From assembly GCA_946479705.1 (NCBI GenBank), contig CAMLHI010000025.1, positions 1-15,040 of the forward strand: a stretch of 15,040 bases of DNA. Direction: 5' to 3'. Numbering within the stretch: position 1 is the stretch's first letter; each line of letters opens with the position of its first letter. The notes beneath the pieces were generated by a model, which saw only the letters and a list, made by a program, of their open reading frames with translations, was not told where the DNA came from and searched no databases. This DNA comes from an uncultured Oxalobacteraceae bacterium (GTDB taxonomy: Bacteria > Pseudomonadota > Gammaproteobacteria > Burkholderiales > Burkholderiaceae). Shown one piece after another: positions 1 through 6,704 of the stretch. The position numbers and the translations under genes are program-made.

Positions 1-11
1 AGCAGGCCGCA

Positions 12-27
12 CGCGATAAATATCGCG
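12..27. repeat. Short palindrome (7-bp arms, 2-base centre)
   Basis: The sequence CGCGATA-AA-TATCGCG is a perfect inverted repeat with 7-base arms at 12-18 and 21-27. It could be a protein-binding site or a small hairpin. No T-tract follows on either strand, so it does not look like a terminator. It lies 29 bases left of the fold-back element and may be a separate feature. No function can be assigned. Confidence 0.45.
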
Positions 28-56
28 CCAAACCATCGATTTTACCCGAAAACGCG

Positions 57-233
57 GCAGCCTGTCGGGCTTGGGGCGTCGAGGCGAAAAAATAGCTGGG
101 CGAGGCCTCCGCGTTGCCCGGCCAGATTTTGCCGGTTTCGCAGTGCCCATAGCGGGCTATGGGCCGAGAAAACGGCGAAATATGGGCCGGCCAGGTATTT
201 TTGCAGCCGACGATCCCAAGTCCGACAGGCTGC
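57..233. repeat. 177-base fold-back (MITE- or REP-like) intergenic repeat
   Basis: The ends are inverted copies of one another. Positions 57-75 read GCAGCCTGTCGGGCTTGGG, and the complement of 215-233 is the same 19 bases with one mismatch (G69 against A). The similarity continues inward through both arms to a perfect central hairpin, 145-152 pairing with 157-164 around the loop CGGG (153-156). The left arm is about 19 bases longer than the right, and the extra bases lie near 107-125. No ORF inside looks like a real protein, and I see no target-site duplication. The architecture suggests a non-autonomous fold-back element or a structured intergenic repeat present in many copies, but copy number cannot be judged from one window. 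It lies between the hflC hairpin and whatever follows hflC. Confidence 0.7.
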
Positions 234-255
234 TAAAGTGCAGTGACAACTAATG

Positions 256-300
256 TCGAAAGCCGCCGCCCCCCGCTTGCGCAAGGGCGACGGCTTTCGA
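256..300 (-). terminator. Long hairpin 13 bases after hflC stop; probable operon-end structure
   Basis: Arms 256-271 and 285-300 form a 16-bp stem with a single mismatch (C266 with A290) around a 13-base loop. It begins 13 bases downstream of the hflC stop codon. On the minus strand only a weak U-rich stretch lies in the closing arm (GGCTTTCGA), and no run of Ts follows. It may therefore be a Rho-independent terminator of poor form, or a 3' stabilising hairpin for the hflX-hflK-hflC message. The loop contains the self-complementary CTTGCGCAAG (276-285). Confidence 0.5.
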
Positions 301-313
301 GTGCGAGGGCTGC

Positions 314-1213
314 TTATTTCTTGGCCGCGGGAGCGGCGCTGGCACCGCCCGGGCCGCGGAAGTACTTGAAGAACTCCGAATTGGAGTCGGTCACGATCAC
401 GTCGCCATGGGCCCTGAAGGTGGCGCGGTAGGCTTCCAGCGAGCGGTAGAACTTGAAGAACTCGGGGTTCTTGCCGAAGGCCTGGGCATAGATCTGCGAT
501 GCCTTGGCGTCGCCGTCGCCCTTGATCTTTTCGGCGTCGCGGAAGGCTTCGGCCAGGATCACGGTGCGCTGGCGGTCGGCGTCGGCGCGGATCTTTTCCG
601 ATTCGGCCGACCCGGTCGAGCGCAGCTCATTGGCCACGCGGGTGCGCTCGGCCTTCATGCGCTCGTACACCGAGTTGTTGATCTGCTCGACGTAATCGAC
701 CCGCTTGAGGCGCACGTCGACGATGTTGACGCCGATCTGCTCGGCCTCGGCGGCCACCCGCGTGCGGATCGCCGTCATCACCTTGGCGCGCTCGCCGGAA
801 ATCACTTCGCGCACGGTGCGCTTGGTGATTTCGTCGTTCAGGGCCGCCTTGATGATCTGCGACATGCGGTTGCGCGCGCGGTTTTCGTCGCCGCCAAAGC
901 TGATGTAGTAGCGGCGCGCGTCGGTGATGCGCCACTTCACGAAAGCGTCGACCACAATGTTTTTCTTCTCGGCCGTGATGAAGCGCTCGCCGTCCGGGGT
1001 GTCGAGAGTGAGGATGCGCTTGTCCAGGTAGATCACGTTCTGGAAGGGGCGCGGCAGCTTGAAGTGCAGGCCCGGCGCGTCGATGACGTCGCCGACCAGT
1101 TTACCGAAGGAGAACACCAGGGCGTACTGGCGCTGGTCGACGACAAACACGGTCGAGGTGATCACCATGAAGCCGACAAACAGCGCCACCAGGATCGATA
1201 TGGTGCGGTTCAT
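314..1213 (-). CDS. hflC: HflC, SPFH/band-7 membrane protein, FtsH protease modulator
   Basis: HflC forms with HflK a large membrane complex that encloses or restrains the FtsH protease and so modulates degradation of membrane proteins. The 299-residue product has one N-terminal membrane anchor (about 5-25). A band-7/SPFH domain follows (about 25-190), including the family-typical QYALVFSFGK stretch. An Arg/Glu/Ala-rich helical region (about 180-235) matches the long coiled coil of the family, and the C-terminus is an Ala/Gly/Lys-rich tail. It is somewhat shorter than E. coli HflC. The ATG overlaps the hflK stop by one base (TAATG), which suggests translational coupling and matched subunit production. 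It is the last gene of the hflX-hflK-hflC run, and a long hairpin follows. In E. coli a small yjeT gene and purA come next, but here the 313 bases to the window edge hold no gene. Confidence 0.96.
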   Translation of the reverse strand: MNRTISILVALFVGFMVITSTVFVVDQRQYALVFSFGKLVGDVIDAPGLHFKLPRPFQNVIYLDKRILTLDTPDGERFITAEKKNIVVDAFVKWRITDARRYYISFGGDENRARNRMSQIIKAALNDEITKRTVREVISGERAKVMTAIRTRVAAEAEQIGVNIVDVRLKRVDYVEQINNSVYERMKAERTRVANELRSTGSAESEKIRADADRQRTVILAEAFRDAEKIKGDGDAKASQIYAQAFGKNPEFFKFYRSLEAYRATFRAHGDVIVTDSNSEFFKYFRGPGGASAAPAAKK

Positions 1214-2487
1214 TAGCGGATCTCCCGGTCACGTGAGGATTCGCGGCTGCGGTTGTCGCGCTGGCGGACTTGTTCCAATGGCTGCATGATATCGGCCGGT
1301 AGCGGCGCGGTAGGTTGGACGACAGGGCCGGACTTGGCGCCGATGGCAGCGTCGTTGGCGGCGGTTTGCGCCACCAGCTTGTCCAGCGGCAGGTACAGCA
1401 GGTTGCTGCCCGACTTGGCGTCGACCATGACCTTGCTGGCGCTGGTGAAGATCTGCTGCATGGTATCGAGGTACATGCGGTCGCGCGTGACGGCCGGGGC
1501 CTTCTGGTATTCGTTCATCACGGCGGTGAAGCGATCGGCATTGCCGGTGGCGTTCTCGGTGACCATGGAGCGGTAGGCTTCGGCTTCCTCCATCAGGCGG
1601 AAGGCGTTGCCGCGGGCGCGTGGAATAACGTCGTTGGCATAGGCCTGGCCTTCGTTCTTGGCGCGCTCGCGGTCCTGGCTGGCCTTGACGGCGTCGTCGA
1701 AGGCCACCTGCACCTGCTCGGGCGGCTGCACCGCCTGCATGGTGACGTTGGTGATCAGGGAACCGAGCTTGTAGTCGGTGGCCATGCGCTGCATCAGCTG
1801 GTGCACATCGTTGGCGACCTTCTCGCGCCCTTCATACAGCACGAAGTCCATCTTGCTGCGGCCGACCACTTCGCGGATGGCCGTCTCGGCGATCTGGCGC
1901 ACGGTCTCTTCCTGCTCGCGGTTGTTGAACAGCCAGTCCTTGGGATTGCTGATGGTGTACTGGACCGCGAACTGGATGTCGACGATGTTTTCGTCGTCCG
2001 TCAGCATCAGCGATTCCTTGAGATTCTTGGCGCGCACCGAGCCGCGGTAGCCCACTTCGACCGTGCGCACCTGCGACACGTTGACCGTCTCGTGGTCCTG
2101 GAACGGCGCCGGCCAGCGCCAGTTGAAGCCGGCGTTGGCGATGTCGGTGGGCCGCCCGAAGGTGGTCACCACGGCCTGCTGGCCTTCCTGCACGATGAAG
2201 GCGCCGCTGGCCAGCCAGACGAAGGCCACGATAACGACCACGATGCCGCCGGTGACGCTGGCGCCCTTGCCGTCCGGGCGGTAGCCGCCGCCGTCGCCGC
2301 TGCCGCGCTGGCCGAACAGGCGGTTCAGGCGGCTGTTAAAGTCGCGCCACATCTGGTCCAGGTCGGGCGGGCCTTCGCCCGGTTTGCGGCCTTCCTGGGC
2401 CTTGTGGTCGCCTTGCGGCTTGCGGCCCCAGCGCGGGTCGTTGAGCGACAGCGTGAGGCCGATGCGTTTGAGTAGTAATGCAAGCAT
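1213..2487 (-). CDS. hflK: HflK, SPFH/band-7 membrane protein, FtsH protease modulator
   Basis: HflK is the partner of HflC in the inner-membrane complex that controls FtsH. The 424-residue product starts with a short hydrophobic-basic stretch and the family motif SLNDPRWGRK (14-23). A Gly-rich cytoplasmic HflK N-terminal segment follows, ending in GSGDGGGYRPDGKG near 62-75. There is one transmembrane helix (about 79-99), then the band-7/SPFH domain beginning at GQQAVVTTFGRP (102-113). The helical region about 270-330 fits the family's coiled coil. The C-terminus is unusually charged (RQRDNRSRESSRDREIR). The start at 2487 is one base after the hflX stop and no better in-frame start exists before the conserved motif. 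Tight spacing on both sides argues for one transcript with hflX and hflC. Confidence 0.96.
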   Translation of the reverse strand: MLALLLKRIGLTLSLNDPRWGRKPQGDHKAQEGRKPGEGPPDLDQMWRDFNSRLNRLFGQRGSGDGGGYRPDGKGASVTGGIVVVIVAFVWLASGAFIVQEGQQAVVTTFGRPTDIANAGFNWRWPAPFQDHETVNVSQVRTVEVGYRGSVRAKNLKESLMLTDDENIVDIQFAVQYTISNPKDWLFNNREQEETVRQIAETAIREVVGRSKMDFVLYEGREKVANDVHQLMQRMATDYKLGSLITNVTMQAVQPPEQVQVAFDDAVKASQDRERAKNEGQAYANDVIPRARGNAFRLMEEAEAYRSMVTENATGNADRFTAVMNEYQKAPAVTRDRMYLDTMQQIFTSASKVMVDAKSGSNLLYLPLDKLVAQTAANDAAIGAKSGPVVQPTAPLPADIMQPLEQVRQRDNRSRESSRDREIR

Positions 2488-2488
2488 G

Positions 2489-3679
2489 CTAGCGTGGTCC
2501 GACGGTGGTGGAGGTTGGAATTTCGTCCGGCACGAGAGCGACCGCGTCGGCGTCCTCGTCGTGCTCCGGTACGGCTTCGTCCTGCTCTTGAAACAGATGG
2601 GTCAGACCGGGCGCGGACTTGGCCGCTTCGACGATGGCGCCGCGCAGCATGTCCAGGCCGGCGCCACTCTGGGCGCTGATAAAAACGCGGGCGATTTTAG
2701 CATATTCATCACGCTCGACAGCCGGCTCCAGGCCGGCCGCGTCGATCTTGTTCCAGACCAGGATCTGGGGAATATGGTCGGCGCCGATTTCCTTGAGCAC
2801 CAGGTTGACCTGCTCGATCTGTTCCATCCGCACCGGGCTGGCGCCGTCGACCACGTGCAGCAGCAGGTCGGCGTGGATGGTTTCCTCGAGCGTGGCGCGG
2901 AAGGCCGCCACCAGCTGGTGCGGCAGTTCGCGCACGAAGCCGACCGTGTCGGAAATGACCACGTTGCCGACTTCGTCGCCGAGATACACCCGGCGCGAGG
3001 TGGTGTCGAGCGTGGCGAACAGCTGGTTGGCGACGTACACGCCAGCCTTGGTGAGGGCGTTGAACAGGGTCGACTTGCCGGCATTGGTGTAGCCGACCAG
3101 CGAGACCGAAAAGGTATTGTTGCGCCCGCGCGAGCGGCGCTGGGTTTCATGCTGCTTGCGCAGCTTGGCCAGCTTGGCGCGCAGCATCTTGACGCGTTCG
3201 CCGATCAGGCGGCGGTCGGTCTCGAGCTGGGTTTCGCCGGGACCGCGCAGGCCGATACCGCCCTTTTGCCGTTCCAGGTGGGTCCAGCCGCGGATCAGGC
3301 GCGTGGCCAGGTGCTGCAGCTGGGCCAGTTCGACCTGCAGCTTGCCCTCGTGGCTCTTGGCGCGCTGGGCGAAGATGTCGAGAATCAGGCTGGTGCGGTC
3401 GAGCACCCGGATGTTCAGACGCTTTTCCAGGTTGCGCTGCTGGGCCGGCGAGAGCGCATGGTTGAAGATGACGATCTCGACCGCGTCAGCGGCGCAGGCC
3501 GCACCGATCTCGTCGGCCTTGCCGGTACCGACAAAGTAGGCGGGATCGGGACTGCCGCGCTTGGCGGTGATGGTGTTGACCGGCTCGGCACCGGCGGACC
3601 GGGCGAGCAGGGACAGCTCTTCCAGGCTGGCGGCAAAATCGCCGTCGCCAAAATCGATGCCGACTAATGCTGCGCGCAT
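2489..3679 (-). CDS. hflX: HflX, ribosome-associated GTPase (ribosome splitting/rescue)
   Basis: HflX is a GTPase that binds the 50S subunit and can split stalled or hibernating 70S ribosomes, notably after heat shock. The product has 396 residues. The N-terminal HflX domain covers about 1-185 and includes GGIGLRGPGETQLETDRR (140-157), a family signature, followed by a basic helix. The G domain is complete: G1 GYTNAGKS (196-203), G2 region LFATLDTT (220-227), G3 DTVG (244-247), G4 NKID (310-313) and G5 SAQSG (335-339). The tail after 360 is acidic and low in complexity. A GGGAGG ribosome-binding site lies only 3 bases before the ATG and sits inside a small hairpin. hfq lies 69 bases upstream, as in the conserved hfq-hflX-hflK-hflC order, and hflK follows after one base. 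Confidence 0.96.
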   Translation of the reverse strand: MRAALVGIDFGDGDFAASLEELSLLARSAGAEPVNTITAKRGSPDPAYFVGTGKADEIGAACAADAVEIVIFNHALSPAQQRNLEKRLNIRVLDRTSLILDIFAQRAKSHEGKLQVELAQLQHLATRLIRGWTHLERQKGGIGLRGPGETQLETDRRLIGERVKMLRAKLAKLRKQHETQRRSRGRNNTFSVSLVGYTNAGKSTLFNALTKAGVYVANQLFATLDTTSRRVYLGDEVGNVVISDTVGFVRELPHQLVAAFRATLEETIHADLLLHVVDGASPVRMEQIEQVNLVLKEIGADHIPQILVWNKIDAAGLEPAVERDEYAKIARVFISAQSGAGLDMLRGAIVEAAKSAPGLTHLFQEQDEAVPEHDEDADAVALVPDEIPTSTTVGPR

Positions 3680-3683
3680 ACGC

Positions 3684-3696
3684 CTCCCGCCGGGAG
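3684..3696 (-). promoter_or_regulatory. Hairpin covering the hflX ribosome-binding site
   Basis: Read on the minus strand, CTCCC-GGC-GGGAG pairs 5 bp around a 3-base loop. The downstream arm contains most of the GGGAGG Shine-Dalgarno site (3683-3688) of hflX. If it forms in the mRNA it would reduce ribosome access. The pairing is plain in the sequence; regulation is inference. Confidence 0.4.
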
Positions 3697-3711
3697 CGGC
3701 TGGCGAACGCG

Positions 3712-3728
3712 CGGCGGCAGCGCCGCCG
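3712..3728 (-). other. 7-bp all-GC hairpin between hfq and hflX
   Basis: Positions 3712-3718 (CGGCGGC) pair with 3722-3728 (GCCGCCG) around a 3-base loop. It lies 20 bases after the hfq stop. No T-tract follows on the minus strand, so it is more likely a processing or stability structure than a terminator. Confidence 0.4.
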
Positions 3729-3748
3729 TGCGCCTACACGCCGTGCGC

Positions 3749-3985
3749 TTACTCAGCGTCGGAATCAAGATTCAGATTGACCGCGCGCGCCGGCACGACG
3801 GTCGAAATGGCGTGCTTGTAGACCATCTGGGTGACCGTGTTACGCAGCAGTACCACGTACTGGTCGAACGATTCGATATGGCCCTGCAGTTTGATCCCGT
3901 TGACCAGGTAGATCGATACCGGGACATGCTCTTTGCGCAAGGCATTGAGGAATGGGTCTTGTAACAGTTGCCCTTTGTTGCTCAT
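3749..3985 (-). CDS. hfq: Hfq, Sm-like RNA chaperone
   Basis: Hfq forms a hexameric ring that helps small RNAs pair with mRNAs and affects message decay and translation. The 78-residue sequence carries the whole Sm fold. [14 protein letters not shown] (4-17) is the proximal-face N-terminal helix. [15 protein letters not shown] (21-35) and [10 protein letters not shown] (38-47) form Sm1, and [12 protein letters not shown] (56-67) is Sm2 with the conserved Lys-His pair. The rim reads RKEH (17-20) rather than the RRER of E. coli. The C-terminal tail is short (about 12 residues) and acidic, unlike the long tail of E. coli. A GGAG site lies 5 bases before the ATG. der lies upstream across a 148-base gap that may hold a promoter, and hflX follows. 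Confidence 0.98.
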   Translation of the reverse strand: MSNKGQLLQDPFLNALRKEHVPVSIYLVNGIKLQGHIESFDQYVVLLRNTVTQMVYKHAISTVVPARAVNLNLDSDAE

Positions 3986-4012
3986 AACAGCTCCGTGATG
4001 TTGTTGTAGTTA

Positions 4013-4061
4013 AGAATTGGAGGCGACGCGCAAATTTTCAAGTGTCCGTGCCACCATTCTA
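4013..4061 (-). promoter_or_regulatory. Candidate hfq promoter region in the der-hfq gap
   Basis: Two weak sigma-70-like candidates are visible on the minus strand. One is TTGAAA (4036-4041), a 17-base spacer, then AATTCT (4013-4018), which would give a leader of about 20 bases. The other is an isolated good -10, TAGAAT (4056-4061), without a clear -35. The 148-base gap is also more AT-rich than its surroundings, which suggests hfq has its own promoter. Confidence 0.3.
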
Positions 4062-4133
4062 TAAAAAGGCGAATGATGTCGCTCAGCTACTGTAACCTGT
4101 TTTGCATTTTCTTGTCGGACGCCCGACCGTATT

Positions 4134-5471
4134 TCACTTTTTGGCGAACGGATTTTTCCCCATTCGCAGCTCAATCCGCAGCGGCGTGCCGACCAGATTG
4201 AAGGTGTCGCGGAAATGCTTTTCCAGATAGCGTTTATAAGGCTCGCCGATGGCGTCGAGGGCATTGCCGTGGATGACGATAATCGGCGGATTCTGTCCAC
4301 CCTGGTGAGCATAACGCATTTTCGGGCGGATCGAGCCTTTGCGCTTGGGTTCCTGCTTTTCCACCGCTTCGATCAGGGCGCGGGTCAGGCGCGGGGTCGA
4401 CAGGTCGGCGGTGGCGGCGGCATAGGCGGCGTCCACCGATTTCATCATGGGACCGATGCCGCTGTTCTTCAGGGCCGAGATGAAATGGGTCTTGGCGAAC
4501 GAGAGGAAGTCGAGTTTGCGGTCCAGGTCGATCTTGATTTCGTCGCGGTCGTCGGACTGCAAGCCATCCCACTTGTTGACGGCCACCACCAGCGCCCTGC
4601 CCGACTCCAGGATGAAGCCGGCGATGTGGGCATCCTGCTCGGAGATGTCCTGCTGGGCGTCGAGCAGCAGGATGACCACGTGGGCTTCCGAGATCGACTG
4701 CAGGGTTTTCACGACCGAGAATTTCTCGATCGCTTCGAACACCTTGCCGCGCCGGCGGATACCGGCCGTGTCGATCAGGGTGTAGTTCTTGCCGTCGCGC
4801 TCGAACGGGATTTCGATCGAGTCGCGCGTGGTGCCGGGCATGTCGAAGGCGATCACGCGTTCTTCGCCCAGCAGGGTGTTGACCAGGGTGGACTTGCCGA
4901 CGTTGGGACGGCCGACGATGGCGATCTTGACGCCGCGCGAGGCGGCTTCGAGTTCCTCGGCGTCGTCCGGACGCTGGGCGAAGGCTTCATTGAGCGCTTC
5001 CTCGACCAGGTCGTGCACGCCGTCGCCATGGGCGGCGGAAATGACGTAGGGGTCGCCCATGCCGAGTTCATAGAAATCGGCCACCACCGAGGTGTACTTC
5101 ATGCCCTCGGCCTTGTTCACCACCAGCATGACCTTGCGGCCCGTCTTGCGCAGGAAATCGGTGATGGTCTTGTCGTGCGGGGTCAGGCCCTGGCGGCCGT
5201 CGACGATGAAGACGACGACGTCGGCTTCGGCCACGGCCTGCTTGGTCTGCAAGGCCATCTGGAACATGATGCCTTCCTTGGCGACCGGCTCGAAACCGCC
5301 CGTGTCGATGACGAGGAAGGGACGTTCGCCGACCCGGCCTTCACCGTAGTGGCGGTCGCGGGTCAGGCCCGGAAGGTCGGCCACCAGCGCATCGCGCGAG
5401 CGGGTGAGGCGATTGAATAAGGTCGATTTCCCGACGTTCGGGCGGCCTACGAGTGCTATTACCGGCTTCAT
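4134..5471 (-). CDS. der: Der (EngA), tandem-domain GTPase for 50S ribosome assembly
   Basis: Der is an essential GTPase with two GTP-binding domains that acts in late maturation of the large ribosomal subunit. In 445 residues, domain 1 shows G1 GRPNVGKS (9-16), G3 DTGG (56-59), a G4 read as NKAE (119-122) and SAAHG (145-149). Domain 2 shows GRPNVGKS (187-194), DTAG (234-237), NKWD (299-302) and ISAL (331-334). A KH-like C-terminal domain follows (about 355-440). The G4 of domain 1 has Glu where the consensus NKxD has Asp. I recall this variant from other betaproteobacterial Der proteins but could not check it. The start is 3 bases after the bamB stop with no clear Shine-Dalgarno site, so coupled translation from bamB is likely. 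The bamB-der pairing is common in proteobacteria. Confidence 0.97.
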   Translation of the reverse strand: MKPVIALVGRPNVGKSTLFNRLTRSRDALVADLPGLTRDRHYGEGRVGERPFLVIDTGGFEPVAKEGIMFQMALQTKQAVAEADVVVFIVDGRQGLTPHDKTITDFLRKTGRKVMLVVNKAEGMKYTSVVADFYELGMGDPYVISAAHGDGVHDLVEEALNEAFAQRPDDAEELEAASRGVKIAIVGRPNVGKSTLVNTLLGEERVIAFDMPGTTRDSIEIPFERDGKNYTLIDTAGIRRRGKVFEAIEKFSVVKTLQSISEAHVVILLLDAQQDISEQDAHIAGFILESGRALVVAVNKWDGLQSDDRDEIKIDLDRKLDFLSFAKTHFISALKNSGIGPMMKSVDAAYAAATADLSTPRLTRALIEAVEKQEPKRKGSIRPKMRYAHQGGQNPPIIVIHGNALDAIGEPYKRYLEKHFRDTFNLVGTPLRIELRMGKNPFAKK

Positions 5472-5474
5472 TAT

Positions 5475-6629
5475 TTATTCGACCGCGATGGCGGTCACTG
5501 TTCCTGCTTGTGTTTGAAAAATCAGATTCGAACCCGCAACGAGCGGGGTCGAGACAATCGCGCTGCCATCGGTGGCGGCGCGCGCCAGGAAGGCGCCGTC
5601 TTCGCGCGACAAGAAGTGCACATAGCCCTGGTAGTCGCCCACAGCCACGGCGCGCCCGTAGGACACTGGCGTCGACAGGCGGCGGAAGCTGAGCTTGTCG
5701 TTCTTCCAGGCCGAGGCGCCAGTCTCGCGGTTGAAGGCCGAAATGGCGCCCTTGTCGTCGACCGCGAACACGAAGCGCTGATCGACCGAGACGCCGGCGT
5801 CCGACGACAATTCCTTGGTCCAGCGCGCAGTACCCGTGGTGACGTCGAAGCAGCCCACGCGGCCCTGGTAGGACACGGCGCAGACATCCTTCTCGAACAG
5901 CACCGGGGCGCCGCCGATATCGGTGACGCGCTCGAGTTCCGTGGCGCCGCGCGATTCGCCGACCGCCACTTCCCAGCGCGGCGCGCCGGTGGCCAGGCTC
6001 AGCGAGAGCAGCTTGCCGCCCGGCTGGGCCACGATGACTTCCTTGCCGACCACCACCATCCCCGGCGCATTGCGCAGGGTCAGCGGCGGCGTCGGGCGCT
6101 GCACGGTCCATTTCTTTTCGCCCGTCTTGGCATCCAGGCCGACGATGCGGTTGTCGATCGAGCGCACCACCACCATGCCCTCGCCCACCACGGGCGCGCT
6201 GAGCACTTCGCTGGAAGCCTGGGCGCGCCAGAGCGGCTTGCCGTCCATATCGTAGGTCAACACGACACCCTTGGCGCCGCCCACCACGATCATATTGCCG
6301 TCAGTACCGACGCCTGCCGTCAGCGGGGATTCGGCCTTGATGCGCCAGATCTGGCGCCCGTCGGCCGCTTCCACGCGCGCGATGGCGCCCTCGGCACCGG
6401 CCACGATCAGGGTATTGCCCACCACCGCCGGGGTGAAGATATTGTTCTCCGCCTTGCCGATGTCGAGCTTCCAGGCGGTACGCACCGCCATCGTGCCCTT
6501 GAGCTCGACCAGTGGCGCCGGCTGGTTGCCCTTGGGCTTGGAAGCGAAAGGGTTGAGCGAACTGATCGTCGAGCAGCCGGCCATCAGGGCCATGACGCTC
6601 ACACCGACGAGCTTCTGGGTAATACGCAT
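5475..6629 (-). CDS. bamB: BamB, outer-membrane assembly lipoprotein (beta-propeller)
   Basis: BamB is a periplasmic lipoprotein of the BAM complex that helps insert beta-barrel proteins into the outer membrane. The 384-residue product begins with a lipoprotein signal peptide (MRITQKLVGVSVMALMAGC) with lipobox MAGC and lipidation at Cys19. The rest is a PQQ-like repeat protein that should fold as an eight-bladed propeller. Blade-closing motifs such as LDAKTGEKKW, LATGAPRW, DVTTGTARW and NRETGASAW recur about every 40-50 residues. A longer frame opens at 6668, but I choose 6629 because it gives a clean signal peptide and has AAGGA 8 bases upstream. yfgM lies 74 bases upstream, and der follows after 3 bases. 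Confidence 0.95.
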   Translation of the reverse strand: MRITQKLVGVSVMALMAGCSTISSLNPFASKPKGNQPAPLVELKGTMAVRTAWKLDIGKAENNIFTPAVVGNTLIVAGAEGAIARVEAADGRQIWRIKAESPLTAGVGTDGNMIVVGGAKGVVLTYDMDGKPLWRAQASSEVLSAPVVGEGMVVVRSIDNRIVGLDAKTGEKKWTVQRPTPPLTLRNAPGMVVVGKEVIVAQPGGKLLSLSLATGAPRWEVAVGESRGATELERVTDIGGAPVLFEKDVCAVSYQGRVGCFDVTTGTARWTKELSSDAGVSVDQRFVFAVDDKGAISAFNRETGASAWKNDKLSFRRLSTPVSYGRAVAVGDYQGYVHFLSREDGAFLARAATDGSAIVSTPLVAGSNLIFQTQAGTVTAIAVE

Positions 6630-6637
6630 AGGCGTGG

Positions 6638-6642
6638 TCCTT
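6638..6642 (-). promoter_or_regulatory. Ribosome-binding site fixing the bamB start
   Basis: AAGGA on the minus strand lies 8 bases before the ATG at 6629. It favours the start that gives the lipoprotein signal peptide over the upstream ATG at 6668. Confidence 0.7.
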
Positions 6643-6657
6643 GTTCTTTTAACTGGG

Positions 6658-6677
6658 ACGGCGGGCACACCCGCCGT
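6658..6677 (-). other. 8-bp hairpin ahead of bamB
   Basis: ACGGCGGG (6658-6665) pairs perfectly with CCCGCCGT (6670-6677) around the loop CACA. It lies just upstream of the bamB ribosome-binding site and has no T-tract after it. It could stabilise or partly segregate the bamB-der message. Confidence 0.5.
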
Positions 6678-6687
6678 AAAACGGTTT

Positions 6688-6704
6688 AGAGGCTCTGAGC
6701 CTCT
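6688..6704 (-). other. 7-bp hairpin touching the yfgM stop
   Basis: AGAGGCT (6688-6694) pairs with AGCCTCT (6698-6704) around CTG. The arm ends in the last base of the yfgM stop codon. Downstream on the minus strand comes AAACCGTTTTAC, with only a short T run, so it would be a weak terminator at best. Confidence 0.5.

Noticed and set aside
42..284. 80-codon minus-strand and 60-codon plus-strand frames in the region left of hflC
   Set aside because: They run through the fold-back repeat and hairpin, have no ribosome site and no recognisable sequence. The symmetric DNA explains them better.
4114..4127. Small hairpin (GTCGG-ACGC-CCGAC) after der as a terminator
   Set aside because: The stem is only 5 bp and no T-tract follows on the minus strand.
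4215..5420. 401-codon plus-strand frame opposite der (and similar long frames opposite hflK, hflX, bamB, rlmN)
   Set aside because: Each mirrors a conserved gene on the minus strand and shows low-complexity translation without family motifs.
6629..6668. Upstream start of bamB giving 13 extra residues
   Set aside because: It would bury the lipoprotein signal peptide and has no ribosome site, while AAGGA is well placed for the ATG at 6629.
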